From Planctomycetota bacterium (GTDB taxonomy: Bacteria > Planctomycetota > Planctomycetia > Pirellulales > Pirellulaceae): DNA of 64,000 bases. The notes under the pieces were generated by a model. That model was not told the DNA's origin and made no database searches. It worked only from the letters and a program-made list of their open reading frames with translations. Position 1 is the first letter of the stretch, and every line of letters starts with the position of its first letter. Of the stretch, positions 8,859 through 18,614 are shown piece after piece. Where the stretch lies: positions 268,947-332,946 of the forward strand of contig CAUJHS010000031.1 of NCBI GenBank assembly GCA_963204915.1, read 5' to 3'. The translations under genes and the position numbers were made by a program.

Positions 8859-9052
8859 CCTTTTCGCTGCTTTCCACCCAGAAGAGCTAGTGGTCGAGTC
8901 GTCTTCACGGCGGTTCGGGACCGTTCAACGTCACGCTCTCACTACGCAACAGCAACAAGCGTTTCACGACGGTGGCCGAGAGCCCAGGTTGGATCGAAGT
9001 TGCCTTTCGAGGAGGTAAGCATTCTTTACGCCGGTTGGTTCGTGCAATGGGC

Positions 9053-12000
9053 TTAAAGGAGAGGACGAATCGAGGCGCTCCCCGGAGCAGGAGAAGCATC
9101 GCCGTACTCGGCGAGATCATCCAACCAGTAATTGAGTTCTTCACAGGCAGGGTCGTGGCGACGCCCTTTCAGCAAGAGATATTCGGACGAGGCTTCGAGC
9201 ACCGAACGCAAATGAACCCGTCGATCCGACGCCAGTACGGCCCGGGCCTCGCTCAGCAAACGATACGCCGCCTCCGCGACCGCAGTATCCTGCACCGTAA
9301 ACAAGCATCGCTCCAACTGACACAGCAGACCGAAGTAGTCCTCCCATTCGAGCCCGTCGCCCAGGGTGACAAGCTGAAACAACCGATAGCCCGGTCCGCG
9401 ATGCAATTGACTAATATGCCCATCCAGCGCTGGATGGAGCAAGTAAAACGGCGAGTCGGGAACGGTCCACTCCAAATCGGCGATCAAGTCATCCGGTTGC
9501 TGAAAACGTTGCCGCATCTTTCCGCCGTTGGGCTCTCGGTCGATCACGCCCAGCAATCCCACGCGATGCAGATCACAAAATGGGTGATACAACCCTTCCG
9601 CGTGCATTTGATAAAGCGGGTAATCGTTCTCAGTCAGGCCGTTAAAACGACAACTGATCCGGATCGCTTCTTCACGCGTCAGCACGTTATGCGGCAGCAT
9701 ACCGAAAAACCGTTGACGCTCGTGTTTTTCTTGCAAGCAGTTAAGAAACACGCTCATTTCGTCGAACACGTTCGACACAAGCCCCGCCGCACTGGTTTCA
9801 TTCACAAGTCGGCAGAACTGCGTCTCGTTCATCGTCTTGCGGTGGGCCGAAAGCTTCGACGCAACGATGACCAGGTCGCGCGGACGGTTCAAAGTGTGCC
9901 GGCGCACATAACGAAAACTGTCCTCCGGAAAAGGGCGACGTTGATGCTTGACCACATGCACACCGATGAAATCCTGAAACGATTCGCACGATTCGTAACA
10001 ACGCGCCAGTTGGTCGAGCATCTGATGAAGCTCTTCCTCCGAGTAGCGAATCATTGTCGCCGCGCCAAAGAGATTCGCTTTGATGTCCGAATCGTAGTTC
10101 GAAAACGCCTCTTGCCGAATCGACGCGTATATTCGCAAATGGCTGTTTGCGTTCATGGCGTCCCAGGCGGCTTCGATCAGCCCGGCTTGCACATGAACCC
10201 AAGCTTGTTGCGGAGTCTGACGCAGCGCTTGATCCACTTTGTCGATAAAGAAATACGTGGCGCTATGAACCTGCCGCAGCTTGTGATCCAGAAAGTTTTC
10301 CACTCCGTCAATCAACCGGTTGATCTCGCCAACCGACAAACGCAATAGCTCCTTGAATACGACCGTCGGCGGAATGGGCGAGCCCGACGCCCAGTGCGCC
10401 ATCCGCCTTGGAAATAGCGCTAAATCCTCGGCGTCTTCGGGCTTCATCAAGTGGGGGTGATGAGATAACGCCGACACGCTCAGCGCGACGCTCCACATCC
10501 GCTTCGCGCTGCCCAGGTCAGAGAGAAGCTGCTCGTGATGTTTGGACAAGGAGCGCACATCGCTCATGAAGTCGAGGTAGGGCCTTCCCTGCGGCACAAA
10601 AATCACGGGGGTTTTCGCCGCATCGGCGTTGTTTTGGTATGATCGCCAAAGAAGCGAGCGCTTAAACGTAAGCAGCAGCGTTTTGCCAAGCCCTTTCCCC
10701 GCGGACACAAAAAACTTGTTCCGACGTTCGAGAAAATCATCCACCACTTCATTGCGAAACACGACGAAGTCGAGATCGGCAATGTCAATCTGATTCGCAT
10801 CGGAGGCCCAAATCCGGCGCGATCCTTCCGACGGCCCCTGCAGCGCATGGAGATCGCGCCGCCGCGCCATCGAGTGGGGCGCACGCTGCGGCTCGGGGCG
10901 CGGCCGAGCAGGAATGCGCCATAAGTCCAAGGTTTGAATCAAACGTTCCGCCACGGACGTTACATTTCCGGCATGCAAGTCGATCGTCGCCGCGGCGCCG
11001 ATGATCGGTTGCCAGTCCGGTTGACGACGCTGAAACTCGGATCGGCTCACACCCAGCAGCACGGGCAGGAAAGGACGACGAAGTTGCTGCGCCTCGTGCA
11101 CATCTCGCGCGACTTCCGAAGAGCCGAGCGAGGCCCCTGAAACGAACAGAATGACGGCGTCGGCTTGCTGAATCGCCGCCGAGGTTTGGGCGAAGAACGA
11201 GACTCCGGGCAGCGCGTCGTGTCCGTAACGCCAGCTCGAATACCCACGTTGCTCCAGGGTTTGGGCAAGTTGTCTGGCAAGCGGCGAGTCTTCCCCTGCA
11301 TGGCACAGGTAAAAATTATGGCGATCCGCCGACAGCAGCCCGATCGCCGCTCGCACGCCGTCTTCCAAGAACGGACCCGCTCCCAGCGTCATGGCGAATT
11401 CCTCGCAACTGGCGAATCGACGGTTGGGATCTTTCTCCAGGGCGCGCACGACCGAGGCGCAAACCACCTTGGGCAAATCATTCGCCAAGTCGCTGGGCGG
11501 AACAGGAGCCATCACGCGATGCATGTGCAGCAGCCGGCGCGGGTCGTCATGGTTAAAAGGACGCTCCCCCACAAGCATTTCATAGGTCATGATCGCCAGC
11601 GCATACTGATCAGCCCGACCATCCGACGGAAGCCCCGAAGCTTGCTCCGGCGAAGCATACGCCGGAGTTCCTGCAAATGTCGCCCAATGGCGGTGGCTGC
11701 GAAACTCCTGCGCCAGTCCCAAGTCGAGCACTTTGAACTGTCCTTGCCGCGAGGCGCGTACGTTTTCTGGTTTTAGATCGCGATGCACAATGCCACGGCT
11801 GTGCGCATAATCGAGCGCGCGAGCCAACGTGGCGACAATCGCGCGAACATCGTCCAGCGCCAAACGTCGGCGGCGCTCCAGAACATCGCGCAGCGCTTCG
11901 CCGTCAACGTATTCAAAGACCGTAAAGGCTCGGCCCTCGTGAAAACCGAAGTCGTACACGGCGGCAATGGCAGGATGGTTCAGGCCAGCTCCCAGCCGCG

Positions 12001-12319
12001 CCTCGTACGCCAGTGCGTCATCCAATTGTTCCAGGGACGAGTTCTTGCTTCGCGCCACGACCTTGATTGCTACCAGCCGATCGAGACGCTCATCGCGCGC
12101 CAGATACACGCAACCCATCCCGCCGCGGCCAAGTTCTCGCAAAATCTCGTAGCGATCCTGCAAACGGACGCGAGCCGCCAGGAGAGGAGCTTTCGCATCG
12201 GCAAGTAAGGGCGCCAGCAACGTTCCGTCGTCCGAAGCAATGCAAAATGACAACGTGGTCAGGGAGGGTAGCCCCACCGGCGCGGCGTCTTGCTCATTGC
12301 AATCCTCAGCCTGCGACAT
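9053..12319 (-). CDS. Ser/Thr kinase - TIR - P-loop NTPase protein, 1088 aa
   Basis: Three domains in one chain. A Hanks-type kinase spans about 57-312, with glycine loop GRGGMG (64-69), VAIK lysine K86, HRDLKPEN with D181, DLG in place of DFG (199-201) and [10 protein letters not shown]; all catalytic residues are present. A TIR-like domain follows at about 333-470 ([27 protein letters not shown]). A P-loop NTPase starts near 510, with Walker A AGKGLGKT (540-547), Walker B-like YFFIDKVDQ (689-697) and a possible sensor arginine at 735; it resembles STAND-like/Sll1717-type ATPases. The last 250 residues are helical and unassigned. No membrane segment is seen, so it is probably cytosolic. It is encoded alone, divergent from a GDPD gene. 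In known systems TIR plus NTPase points to NAD-consuming immunity; the kinase could gate it. That role is inferred. Confidence 0.9.
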   Translation of the reverse strand: MSQAEDCNEQDAAPVGLPSLTTLSFCIASDDGTLLAPLLADAKAPLLAARVRLQDRYEILRELGRGGMGCVYLARDERLDRLVAIKVVARSKNSSLEQLDDALAYEARLGAGLNHPAIAAVYDFGFHEGRAFTVFEYVDGEALRDVLERRRRLALDDVRAIVATLARALDYAHSRGIVHRDLKPENVRASRQGQFKVLDLGLAQEFRSHRHWATFAGTPAYASPEQASGLPSDGRADQYALAIMTYEMLVGERPFNHDDPRRLLHMHRVMAPVPPSDLANDLPKVVCASVVRALEKDPNRRFASCEEFAMTLGAGPFLEDGVRAAIGLLSADRHNFYLCHAGEDSPLARQLAQTLEQRGYSSWRYGHDALPGVSFFAQTSAAIQQADAVILFVSGASLGSSEVARDVHEAQQLRRPFLPVLLGVSRSEFQRRQPDWQPIIGAAATIDLHAGNVTSVAERLIQTLDLWRIPARPRPEPQRAPHSMARRRDLHALQGPSEGSRRIWASDANQIDIADLDFVVFRNEVVDDFLERRNKFFVSAGKGLGKTLLLTFKRSLLWRSYQNNADAAKTPVIFVPQGRPYLDFMSDVRSLSKHHEQLLSDLGSAKRMWSVALSVSALSHHPHLMKPEDAEDLALFPRRMAHWASGSPIPPTVVFKELLRLSVGEINRLIDGVENFLDHKLRQVHSATYFFIDKVDQALRQTPQQAWVHVQAGLIEAAWDAMNANSHLRIYASIRQEAFSNYDSDIKANLFGAATMIRYSEEELHQMLDQLARCYESCESFQDFIGVHVVKHQRRPFPEDSFRYVRRHTLNRPRDLVIVASKLSAHRKTMNETQFCRLVNETSAAGLVSNVFDEMSVFLNCLQEKHERQRFFGMLPHNVLTREEAIRISCRFNGLTENDYPLYQMHAEGLYHPFCDLHRVGLLGVIDREPNGGKMRQRFQQPDDLIADLEWTVPDSPFYLLHPALDGHISQLHRGPGYRLFQLVTLGDGLEWEDYFGLLCQLERCLFTVQDTAVAEAAYRLLSEARAVLASDRRVHLRSVLEASSEYLLLKGRRHDPACEELNYWLDDLAEYGDASPAPGSASIRPLL

Positions 12320-12486
12320 AAGCGTTGTTTCCCAGGAATTACCGACAACAGGACATGTCTACGATTGTAGCGATGTCGAGATCTAATGTCGAAATGCTGA
12401 GGTGCGGCGCACGTTAGGCCCGACTTTTCCACCGGCTGACATGCGTCGACGCCTGCTGAATGTCCGTGCCTGGTGCGACGGCGCGC

Positions 12487-12515
12487 TTCGCGTCGGCGGC
12501 GTTAGACTCTATAAT
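12487..12515 (+). promoter_or_regulatory. Possible promoter of the GDPD gene
   Basis: A perfect TATAAT lies at 12510-12515, about 85 bases before the GDPD start. The hexamer 17 bases upstream (TTCGCG) is a poor -35 match, so this rests on the -10 alone. Confidence 0.3.
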
Positions 12516-12600
12516 TGCCGCGCGCCTTGCATTTCGTGGATTGGGATATCTTTCGAAAAATCGCCGTTTTGGCCGCGTCGCGCAGGTCTGAGGTTTCACC

Positions 12601-13581
12601 ATGATCGTGCAAAACAGTACGTCGGTTCTCCTGGGTTTGCTCTTGGTAAGCGTTGGTCAAGCGCAGCAGCCGCTCGAAGCGCCGGTGTCTCCTCGTTACG
12701 CATTGGACGCGCAATCACCGCAAAGGCTTCGGCAATTGTTTCGCTATACGGGAGAAACACTGCCGGTCGTTAGTGCGCACCGTGGCGGCGCTCGGACAGG
12801 CTTTCCTGAGAACTGCCTGGCGACGTTTGAGAACACCTTGCAATCGACGTTCGCCATCATGGAGATTGATCCGCGCATGTCGCGCGATGGTGCGATTGTG
12901 GTGCATCATGACGCCACGCTCGACCGAACAACGACGGGCTCCGGTCGGGTTTCGGATCACACCTTGGAAGAGCTAATGAAATTACGGTTGAAGGACCCTG
13001 AGGGCCGTATAACTGACCACCGTATTCCGACGCTCGATGAACTGCTGGAATGGGCCCGAGGAAAAACGATTCTCGTACTCGATCAAAAGGACGTCAGCGT
13101 GGAGGAGCGCGTGCGAAAAATTGAGGAGCACCGCGCAGAAGCCTACGCCATGTTAATTGTGTATAGCTTCGAAGGCGCCCAAGAGTGTTACCGACTCAAC
13201 CCGAACGTCATGATGGAGGTGATGATTCCCGATCGAGCAAAGTTTCATGAGTTTGACCAAACCGGAGTTCCCTGGAGCAACGTTGTTGCGTTCGTCGGCC
13301 ATACGCCGCCGCAAGACATTGAACTTTTGCGCATGATTCACGCGAAAGGGGCATGTTGTCTTGCCGGAACCTCACGAAATCTTGATCGCACGCTGGCGTT
13401 CTCGAACGAACCGGAACGGATGAGTAGGGAGTTGGAGTATCGCAAGCTCTTGGAATGCGGCGTCGATCTGATCGAGACTGATCTGCCGGTCGATGTAGGA
13501 CGCATGCTTTACGATGGCGTGACGCCTCCTGCCTCGAAAGCAAGTTACTTTCGCGTATCCCCCAACAACTGCGAAGAATAG
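12601..13581 (+). CDS. Exported glycerophosphodiester phosphodiesterase (GDPD family)
   Basis: 326 residues. The first 21 form a signal peptide (LLGLLLVSVGQAQ). The GDPD fold is shown by SAHRGG (catalytic H60, R61), FPENCLATFENTL, metal-binding MEIDPRMSRDG (E88, D90) and VVHHDATLDRTT (H103), then LDQKD and a C-terminal LIETDLPVD. The family hydrolyses glycerophosphodiesters to glycerol 3-phosphate and an alcohol. Export suggests it scavenges phosphate or carbon from phospholipid head groups outside the cytoplasm. It stands alone, divergent from the kinase-TIR gene and convergent with the acetyltransferase gene. The substrate cannot be told from the sequence. Confidence 0.92.
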   Translation: MIVQNSTSVLLGLLLVSVGQAQQPLEAPVSPRYALDAQSPQRLRQLFRYTGETLPVVSAHRGGARTGFPENCLATFENTLQSTFAIMEIDPRMSRDGAIVVHHDATLDRTTTGSGRVSDHTLEELMKLRLKDPEGRITDHRIPTLDELLEWARGKTILVLDQKDVSVEERVRKIEEHRAEAYAMLIVYSFEGAQECYRLNPNVMMEVMIPDRAKFHEFDQTGVPWSNVVAFVGHTPPQDIELLRMIHAKGACCLAGTSRNLDRTLAFSNEPERMSRELEYRKLLECGVDLIETDLPVDVGRMLYDGVTPPASKASYFRVSPNNCEE

Positions 13582-13661
13582 AAGGCGAATAGCCCTATCC
13601 TGCATGCGAACCCAAGGCGCCGTCAATCGAACAGCCCAACGTTCGTGACCTTGGTTGGCCG

Positions 13662-14324
13662 CTAGCGCGGTTCACGCCGCATTGGGAAGATCGGCGGCGA
13701 GTCATGCGATTGGATGACGCCGACCACGACGAAACCATGCCGTTCATACAGCGAAACGTTCTCCGGGCTGGTGGCTTCCAGGTAGGCGGGGGTGCGCTCT
13801 TCATCACACTGGCGGAGCATTGCTCGAAGCAATGCGGAACCGTAGCCGTGGCGCTGCCGACAAGGATCGACTCCGATGAGCGAAAGATGCCAATGCGGCG
13901 TTTCCGGGTGGTATTCATCCATCTGTTGAAATAGCGCGATTACGGCGTCGCGGCGCGTTGCATCGATGGACTGCTCGATCAGATCGTTTAGCGCGGTTTC
14001 GTCAGGCCCGATTCCCGGCGGCAGCCACAGAGCCGCGGCGCAATCGTTCAAAACTTGAGCCGACCCTTGCTCGATGGCGCCGCCGCCGAAAGCGCGTACG
14101 AACTTGGGAAAATATTGAAGATATTGGTGCGGATCGGGATACATCCATCGCGCTGCGGGGTCATTGCCGAACGCGAGTGTTATGATGTCGCTGCACAGGT
14201 CCAGGTCCTTGTGCGTCGCGGTCACAATCCTCGGTTGGCGCGGACCTCCAGAAAATTCAAGCTTGAACCAGTCTTGGCGGTCGGCTCGGGCGCGCCATGG
14301 CGCGGCGTCATGCGAACGGAACAT
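13662..14324 (-). CDS. GNAT-family N-acetyltransferase
   Basis: 220 residues from the ATG at 14324, chosen for the strong AAGGAG ribosome site upstream; a reading to 14462 would run deep into the upstream gene. Acetyl-CoA-binding motif A is visible as RQRHGYGSALLRA, preceded by the strand HWHLSLIGVDP and followed by YLEATSPENVSLYERHGF, which is typical GNAT motif B. The N-terminal half (IITLAFGNDPAARWMYPDPHQ) resembles acetyltransferases acting on small molecules. The start is 22 bases after the methyltransferase gene, so the two are probably cotranscribed. Substrate unknown. Confidence 0.88.
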   Translation of the reverse strand: MFRSHDAAPWRARADRQDWFKLEFSGGPRQPRIVTATHKDLDLCSDIITLAFGNDPAARWMYPDPHQYLQYFPKFVRAFGGGAIEQGSAQVLNDCAAALWLPPGIGPDETALNDLIEQSIDATRRDAVIALFQQMDEYHPETPHWHLSLIGVDPCRQRHGYGSALLRAMLRQCDEERTPAYLEATSPENVSLYERHGFVVVGVIQSHDSPPIFPMRREPR

Positions 14325-14346
14325 CAATGGCTCCTTAACAGAAGGT

Positions 14347-15411
14347 TTAGACGGTTGCTTCCATGACCAGATTGAACGGACTGCGCGCCGCAACACGAAC
14401 ACGAGAAAACCCGCCGCTGCGGATGACGCGCTCCAGCGCCGCGGGTCCGGCTTGTGCGCCAAGCGCCTGCCCGCCTGGCTGACTCATGGCCGAGGGAACG
14501 CACACCGCCGCCGAAAAAGCGTAATACACGCGACCTACCGGGTGCAGGTTCTCATGCACTTGATCGGCCGCGGCGGGTTCGACGATCATCCAGGCGCCTC
14601 CTTGCTTGAGCATTTTTCGAACTCGGCGTGCGGCGCCTACCGGATCGCCCATGTCGTGCAAAGCGTCGAAGACGGTCACCAGGTCATACCCGCCAGCGTC
14701 GTATCCGGGAAAGTCTTGGGCCGTCGCAACCTCGAACCGAACGTTCGACAAACCTTCCCTGTCTGCCGCTCGCCGGGCATGGGCAATCGACGGAGCGTGA
14801 TTGTCGAAACCAATCACCTGCGAGTTGGGAAACGCCTTGGCGAGGATGATGGTTGAGCACCCGTGGCCGCAACCCACATCGGCCACCGTGGCGCCAGCCT
14901 GCAACTTGGCCTGAACGCCGTCGAGCGAAGGAATCCAAGTTTGGACGAGGTTCGAAGCGTACGACGGACGGAAGAATTTCTCGGTTCCACAAAACAGGCA
15001 CTCGTGATGGTCGCCCCAAGCAATTCCCTTGCCATTACAGAAAGCCTTGGTCAGCTTTGGTTCATCGTTGATAACCGAAGCAACGGAATAGAACCCGCCC
15101 GCCAAGTACACCGGGCTGTTCTCGTCGGCAAACAGCATCGCTTGTTCGCGCGTCAAACTGAATTGCTCGGTCGACGCATCATACGCGATGTACCCAGACG
15201 CCGCTTGCGCTGCGAGCCATTCGCGCACGCATCGCTCGTGGGTCCCGGTGCGCCGAGCGAGTTCCTCGGGCGTCATCGGACCGTATTCAGCCAATGATTG
15301 ATACAGTCCCAGGCGATTGCCGACGATTACCAAAGCGGTGTTCGCCGCTGCCCCCAGATCGCTAATCACTTGCCCGATCAGGGCGTCAAGGTCGGTAGTC
15401 ATGGTTTGCAT
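14347..15411 (-). CDS. SAM-dependent methyltransferase with N-terminal winged helix (Rv2258c-like)
   Basis: 354 residues. Residues about 20-100 form a winged-helix module typical of small-molecule O-methyltransferases (LGLYQSLAEYGPMTPEELARRTG, RCVREWLAAQAASGYI). The Rossmann methyltransferase domain follows, with motif I VADVGCGHG (176-184), the acidic strand-2 end VIGFDNHAPS, and DLVTVFDALHDMGDP. The N-terminal module plus this motif set matches the Rv2258c-like group, whose substrates are mostly unknown. It is the first gene of a two-gene unit with the GNAT acetyltransferase. A self-protective or biosynthetic modification role is possible but cannot be shown. Confidence 0.88.
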   Translation of the reverse strand: MQTMTTDLDALIGQVISDLGAAANTALVIVGNRLGLYQSLAEYGPMTPEELARRTGTHERCVREWLAAQAASGYIAYDASTEQFSLTREQAMLFADENSPVYLAGGFYSVASVINDEPKLTKAFCNGKGIAWGDHHECLFCGTEKFFRPSYASNLVQTWIPSLDGVQAKLQAGATVADVGCGHGCSTIILAKAFPNSQVIGFDNHAPSIAHARRAADREGLSNVRFEVATAQDFPGYDAGGYDLVTVFDALHDMGDPVGAARRVRKMLKQGGAWMIVEPAAADQVHENLHPVGRVYYAFSAAVCVPSAMSQPGGQALGAQAGPAALERVIRSGGFSRVRVAARSPFNLVMEATV

Positions 15412-15498
15412 CGAGGTCTCCGCAGAGGGCGCGCGGCGGATTGCGCCGCACGCCTATGGAATGTTGGAAAGAAGCGATGGAATCAGAAAGCTGGGCGG

Positions 15499-17541
15499 CT
15501 AACCCTGGATCACGACGTTGTCCCCCGTACCGCCATCGAGAACATCCAAGCCAGGACCGCCGAGCAACACATCGTCGCCGTCGCCGCCCGTGAGAACGTC
15601 GGCGCCGTCGCTGCCGATGAGCACGTCGTCATCCTCCCCGCCATGGCCGACGAGTTGTATGGCGTTGGCGGCGAGGCCGGAAGCTTCAACGACGTCGTCA
15701 CCTGCCAAGGCGTTAATGGTCAATCGGTCGTTGGCCGCTTCCGAACCGTAGACGTTCACCATGGTGGCCAACCCCAGCACCGAGACGCCGCTGGCGTCGC
15801 CGAACACCAGGATGACGTCGTCGGTGTTTGTGCCATTGACAATGACCGTGTCTGGTTGCGCGTCCCCTCCGCCGCCAACACTCGCCAGGTTGACGTTCAC
15901 TTCGACCACGTCGGTTCCCGAAAGATCGTTCACCACGACCACGTCGGCGCCGCCGAGCGCGTTGTAATCGATGCCTTCGATATCGTTCAGGTCCATCGTC
16001 ACACTGGCCACGTCGCGGAAGAAGCGGACTCGCCCGCCCACGGGCGAAATGTCAATGTTCTCCGCCACGTTGGCGCCGTTGAAGATCATACGATCGAAAC
16101 CGGCCTGGCCTTCGAGCGTGTCGTTGTCGTCGCCGGGATTCCAAACGAAGGTGTCGTCACCGGCGCCGGCGAGCATCAAGTCGTCGCCGTCGCCGCCATT
16201 GACCAGATCGTCGCCTTCACTACCCAGGAATACATCGTTGCCCAAGCCGCCATTCATGGTCAACTGGATCCCGTCCGCTTCGAGCGAGGTGGCGTCGATC
16301 GTGTCGTCGCCGCCAAGGGCGTTCAGCGTAAGTCGGTCGTTCGCCTGTTCTTGATGGAAAATGTTGACCCTTGCGTGAAGTCCGAAAACGGTGATTCCGC
16401 CAGCATCGCCTGCCGCGCCGAAGACATCGGCGCCGTTCGTGCCGTTGACCGTGATCGAATCGGCGCCTCCGTCGCCTCCGCCATTCGGACCGCGCAGGTC
16501 AAGTCCGATCAACGTTACGTCGGTTCCTGAAAGATCGCCGACAACGACGGTGTCATCGCCCCCGAGAGCGCGGAACTCAATCGTCTCCAGATCGTTCAGA
16601 TCCATGGTGACGTTGGCCACGTTGCGAAGGAAAAGAACTCGTCCGCCGTTCGCGAGAATATCGATGTTTTCACCCGCCGAAGAGCCAAAAAACCGCATGG
16701 CGTCGGTCCCGTCCTGGCCTTCCAAGGTATCGCTCCCGTCGCCGGGCTCCCATTGGAACACATCGTCGCCCGCGCCCAGGAATGCCACATCATTGCCTTG
16801 CTGGCCGTCGACGAAATCGTTGCCGTCGCCTGCGAGAATCACATCGGGCCCTTGACTGCCAAGAATCGTATCATCGCCGGCGCCGCCGTCGATGGTGAGC
16901 TTGATCACCCCGGCCGGCGTGGTTGACGCGGTCACGCCGTCGTTACCACCGAGGGCGTTAATGACTAACGAATCGTTCGCTCCTTCGGAGTTCGTAATAT
17001 TCACCAAAGCCGCAAGTCCGACTACGGCTGCGGAAGTCCCGGCGCCGAAAATGTCGATGATGTCGTTGCCGTTCGTGCCTTGCACGATCACGGTGTCTGG
17101 TTGGGCGTCGCCTGTGGCGCCTCCAAGTACGCCCGCCAGGTTGACGTTAACTTTGACCAGGTCTGTCCCACTCATCGGGTTGACAACCACGGTGTCGCTG
17201 CCCCCGAGCGCATTGAGGTCAATCCCCTCGATGTCGTTCAAATCCATCGCAATCGTACCGAGATTCCGTGTAAAGCGGGCCCGGTCGCCGTTTGCCGACA
17301 GATCAAAAATCTCGGCGCCGCTGCTGCCGTTAAACAGCAAGGTGTCGTTCCCGTCCTGGCCCTCTACGGTATCGCTCCCGTCGCCGGGGTCCCATTGAAA
17401 CACGTCATTCCCGGCGCCAAGAAAGGCCACGTCGTTCCCTTGCTGGCCGTCAATTAGGTCGTCGCCGTCGCCGCCCAGCAGCAAGTCCACGCCGTTGCTG
17501 CCCAATAGCGTATCATTGCCCGCGCCGCCATCGACGGTAAT
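15499..17541 (-). repeat. Tandem modules of about 610-645 bp inside the surface protein gene
   Basis: Three long modules start at 17541, 16899 and 16263, with a partial fourth at 15654. Each begins with a xxxxGGxxxDxxxGS segment (TVDGGAGNDTLLGS, TIDGGAGDDTILGS, TMNGGLGNDVFLGS, VGHGGEDDDVLIGS). The full ones then repeat in order: DGQQGNDVAFLGAG-type, WxPGDxxDTxEGQ, MDLNDxE, a VVVxxxSGTD strand and a VNGTN strand. Module lengths are about 214, 212 and 203 residues. The copies have diverged, so these are old duplications. Confidence 0.75.
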
Positions 17542-18339
17542 TTGAATGAGCGCCGCCAAGTTACCTGTCGCGGAAAAACGATCATCGCCGCCGTTGGCGT
17601 TCAAAACCAGTTGTTCTGATGTGCCAATGTCAATCGCGAAGGGCGCCGGATCGAGGCGATCAAACCGTACTCGGCTGCCGTTCGCCGTGGTCGTGAATAC
17701 CTCGGCGCCGTTGCCGCCGTTGACTTCGACCGTGTCGATACCTGCGCCGCCTTCATTCAAGTCGGTGTCATCGCCGGGATTCCACACCATGCGGTCATTG
17801 CCCGATTCGCCGAAAATCTGGTCGTCGGCGTCTCCTCCGGTCAGCACATCGTCGCCTAAACCGCCGAACAAAAAATCGAACCCGCCTCTGCCAAGCAGGG
17901 TGTCGTTACCGCCCTGGCCAAATAACAGATCGGCGCCGGAACCGCCCGTGAGCACATCATTGCCTTCGCCGCCAAATAAGTTCGCGCGAGGCAAAGCGCC
18001 GTTGGTTTCATCGAGCGAGATCGTATCGTTCCCCCCGAGTCCAAAACCTTGCATTTGCGCGACGTTGGCCACCGTCGGCGATCCGCCCAACACCGCTACG
18101 GCGCCGCCATTAACCAAGATCGATCCCGCCGCATTCCGGCTGATTGTGATCGTATTGTCTTGACTGTCGCCCGTGACGGTTAACACGCCGGAACTGGCCG
18201 TGAAAAACGCCGTGACGGCGGGCGCGAGGCGGGCTTCGAGCGACTCATGCCGTGGTGCAAACCGCCGTGCGGCAGGACGAGGGCGAGCCCGCCGACGAAA
18301 CCGACCGCCAATCACCGACTGAAACAACGAACGCAACAT
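15499..18339 (-). CDS. Calcium-binding (RTX-like) repeat surface protein with LExRLxP motif
   Basis: 946 residues from the ATG at 18339, supported by a GGGAG site; an in-frame start at 18384 would add 15 residues. The basic N-terminus (residues 13-28, RRRARPRPAARRFAPR) leads into HESLEARLAPA, the LEPR-XLL-like motif found at the start of many planctomycete surface proteins. The rest is hemolysin-type nonapeptide repeats (GGxGxDxLxGG, e.g. GGEGNDVLTGGSGADLLFGQGGNDTL) alternating with beta-rich spacers, arranged as three long near-identical modules and a partial fourth. RTX repeats bind calcium as a beta-roll. No enzymatic domain is seen, so an adhesive or structural surface role is the likeliest reading. 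Reads away from the ECF sigma factor/kinase pair. Confidence 0.88.
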   Translation of the reverse strand: MLRSLFQSVIGGRFRRRARPRPAARRFAPRHESLEARLAPAVTAFFTASSGVLTVTGDSQDNTITISRNAAGSILVNGGAVAVLGGSPTVANVAQMQGFGLGGNDTISLDETNGALPRANLFGGEGNDVLTGGSGADLLFGQGGNDTLLGRGGFDFLFGGLGDDVLTGGDADDQIFGESGNDRMVWNPGDDTDLNEGGAGIDTVEVNGGNGAEVFTTTANGSRVRFDRLDPAPFAIDIGTSEQLVLNANGGDDRFSATGNLAALIQITVDGGAGNDTLLGSNGVDLLLGGDGDDLIDGQQGNDVAFLGAGNDVFQWDPGDGSDTVEGQDGNDTLLFNGSSGAEIFDLSANGDRARFTRNLGTIAMDLNDIEGIDLNALGGSDTVVVNPMSGTDLVKVNVNLAGVLGGATGDAQPDTVIVQGTNGNDIIDIFGAGTSAAVVGLAALVNITNSEGANDSLVINALGGNDGVTASTTPAGVIKLTIDGGAGDDTILGSQGPDVILAGDGNDFVDGQQGNDVAFLGAGDDVFQWEPGDGSDTLEGQDGTDAMRFFGSSAGENIDILANGGRVLFLRNVANVTMDLNDLETIEFRALGGDDTVVVGDLSGTDVTLIGLDLRGPNGGGDGGADSITVNGTNGADVFGAAGDAGGITVFGLHARVNIFHQEQANDRLTLNALGGDDTIDATSLEADGIQLTMNGGLGNDVFLGSEGDDLVNGGDGDDLMLAGAGDDTFVWNPGDDNDTLEGQAGFDRMIFNGANVAENIDISPVGGRVRFFRDVASVTMDLNDIEGIDYNALGGADVVVVNDLSGTDVVEVNVNLASVGGGGDAQPDTVIVNGTNTDDVILVFGDASGVSVLGLATMVNVYGSEAANDRLTINALAGDDVVEASGLAANAIQLVGHGGEDDDVLIGSDGADVLTGGDGDDVLLGGPGLDVLDGGTGDNVVIQG

Positions 18340-18614
18340 CGTCACAACTCCCAAGGTGTATACAGGAACGCGATCAGCCCCCATGAGCTGGAGCCCCGGT
18401 GTAGGTTTTGCCCTTCACCAGCTTTAGTCTCCGTTCGTTGCCGAGACGGACTCGCACTGGTAGAATTTTTTTCGCCCAGGGGCCGGTCCGCGGCGAAAGT
18501 CTTCCCATGGCCTAGGTGAGGGCCCTTGCAAGACAACCGTCGTGGAGTTAGCCCCGAAGCGATCGGTCTTCCGACGGGCTCAGATTTTGTCGACAAACTC
18601 GTCAAAAACTTGTC

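Noticed and set aside
8972..10348. A 458-codon open frame on the plus strand
   Set aside because: It lies wholly opposite the kinase-TIR-NTPase gene, has no domain, and its residues (many Arg, His, Gln) are typical of an antisense shadow.
12402..12773. A 123-codon plus-strand open frame before the GDPD gene
   Set aside because: Overlaps the GDPD start in another frame, with a low-quality composition; the GDPD reading has the signal peptide and catalytic motifs.
15298..16530. A 410-codon open frame on the plus strand, rich in Val/Ala/Asp
   Set aside because: It is the complement of the repetitive surface protein gene; the GC-rich repeats keep the opposite frame open.
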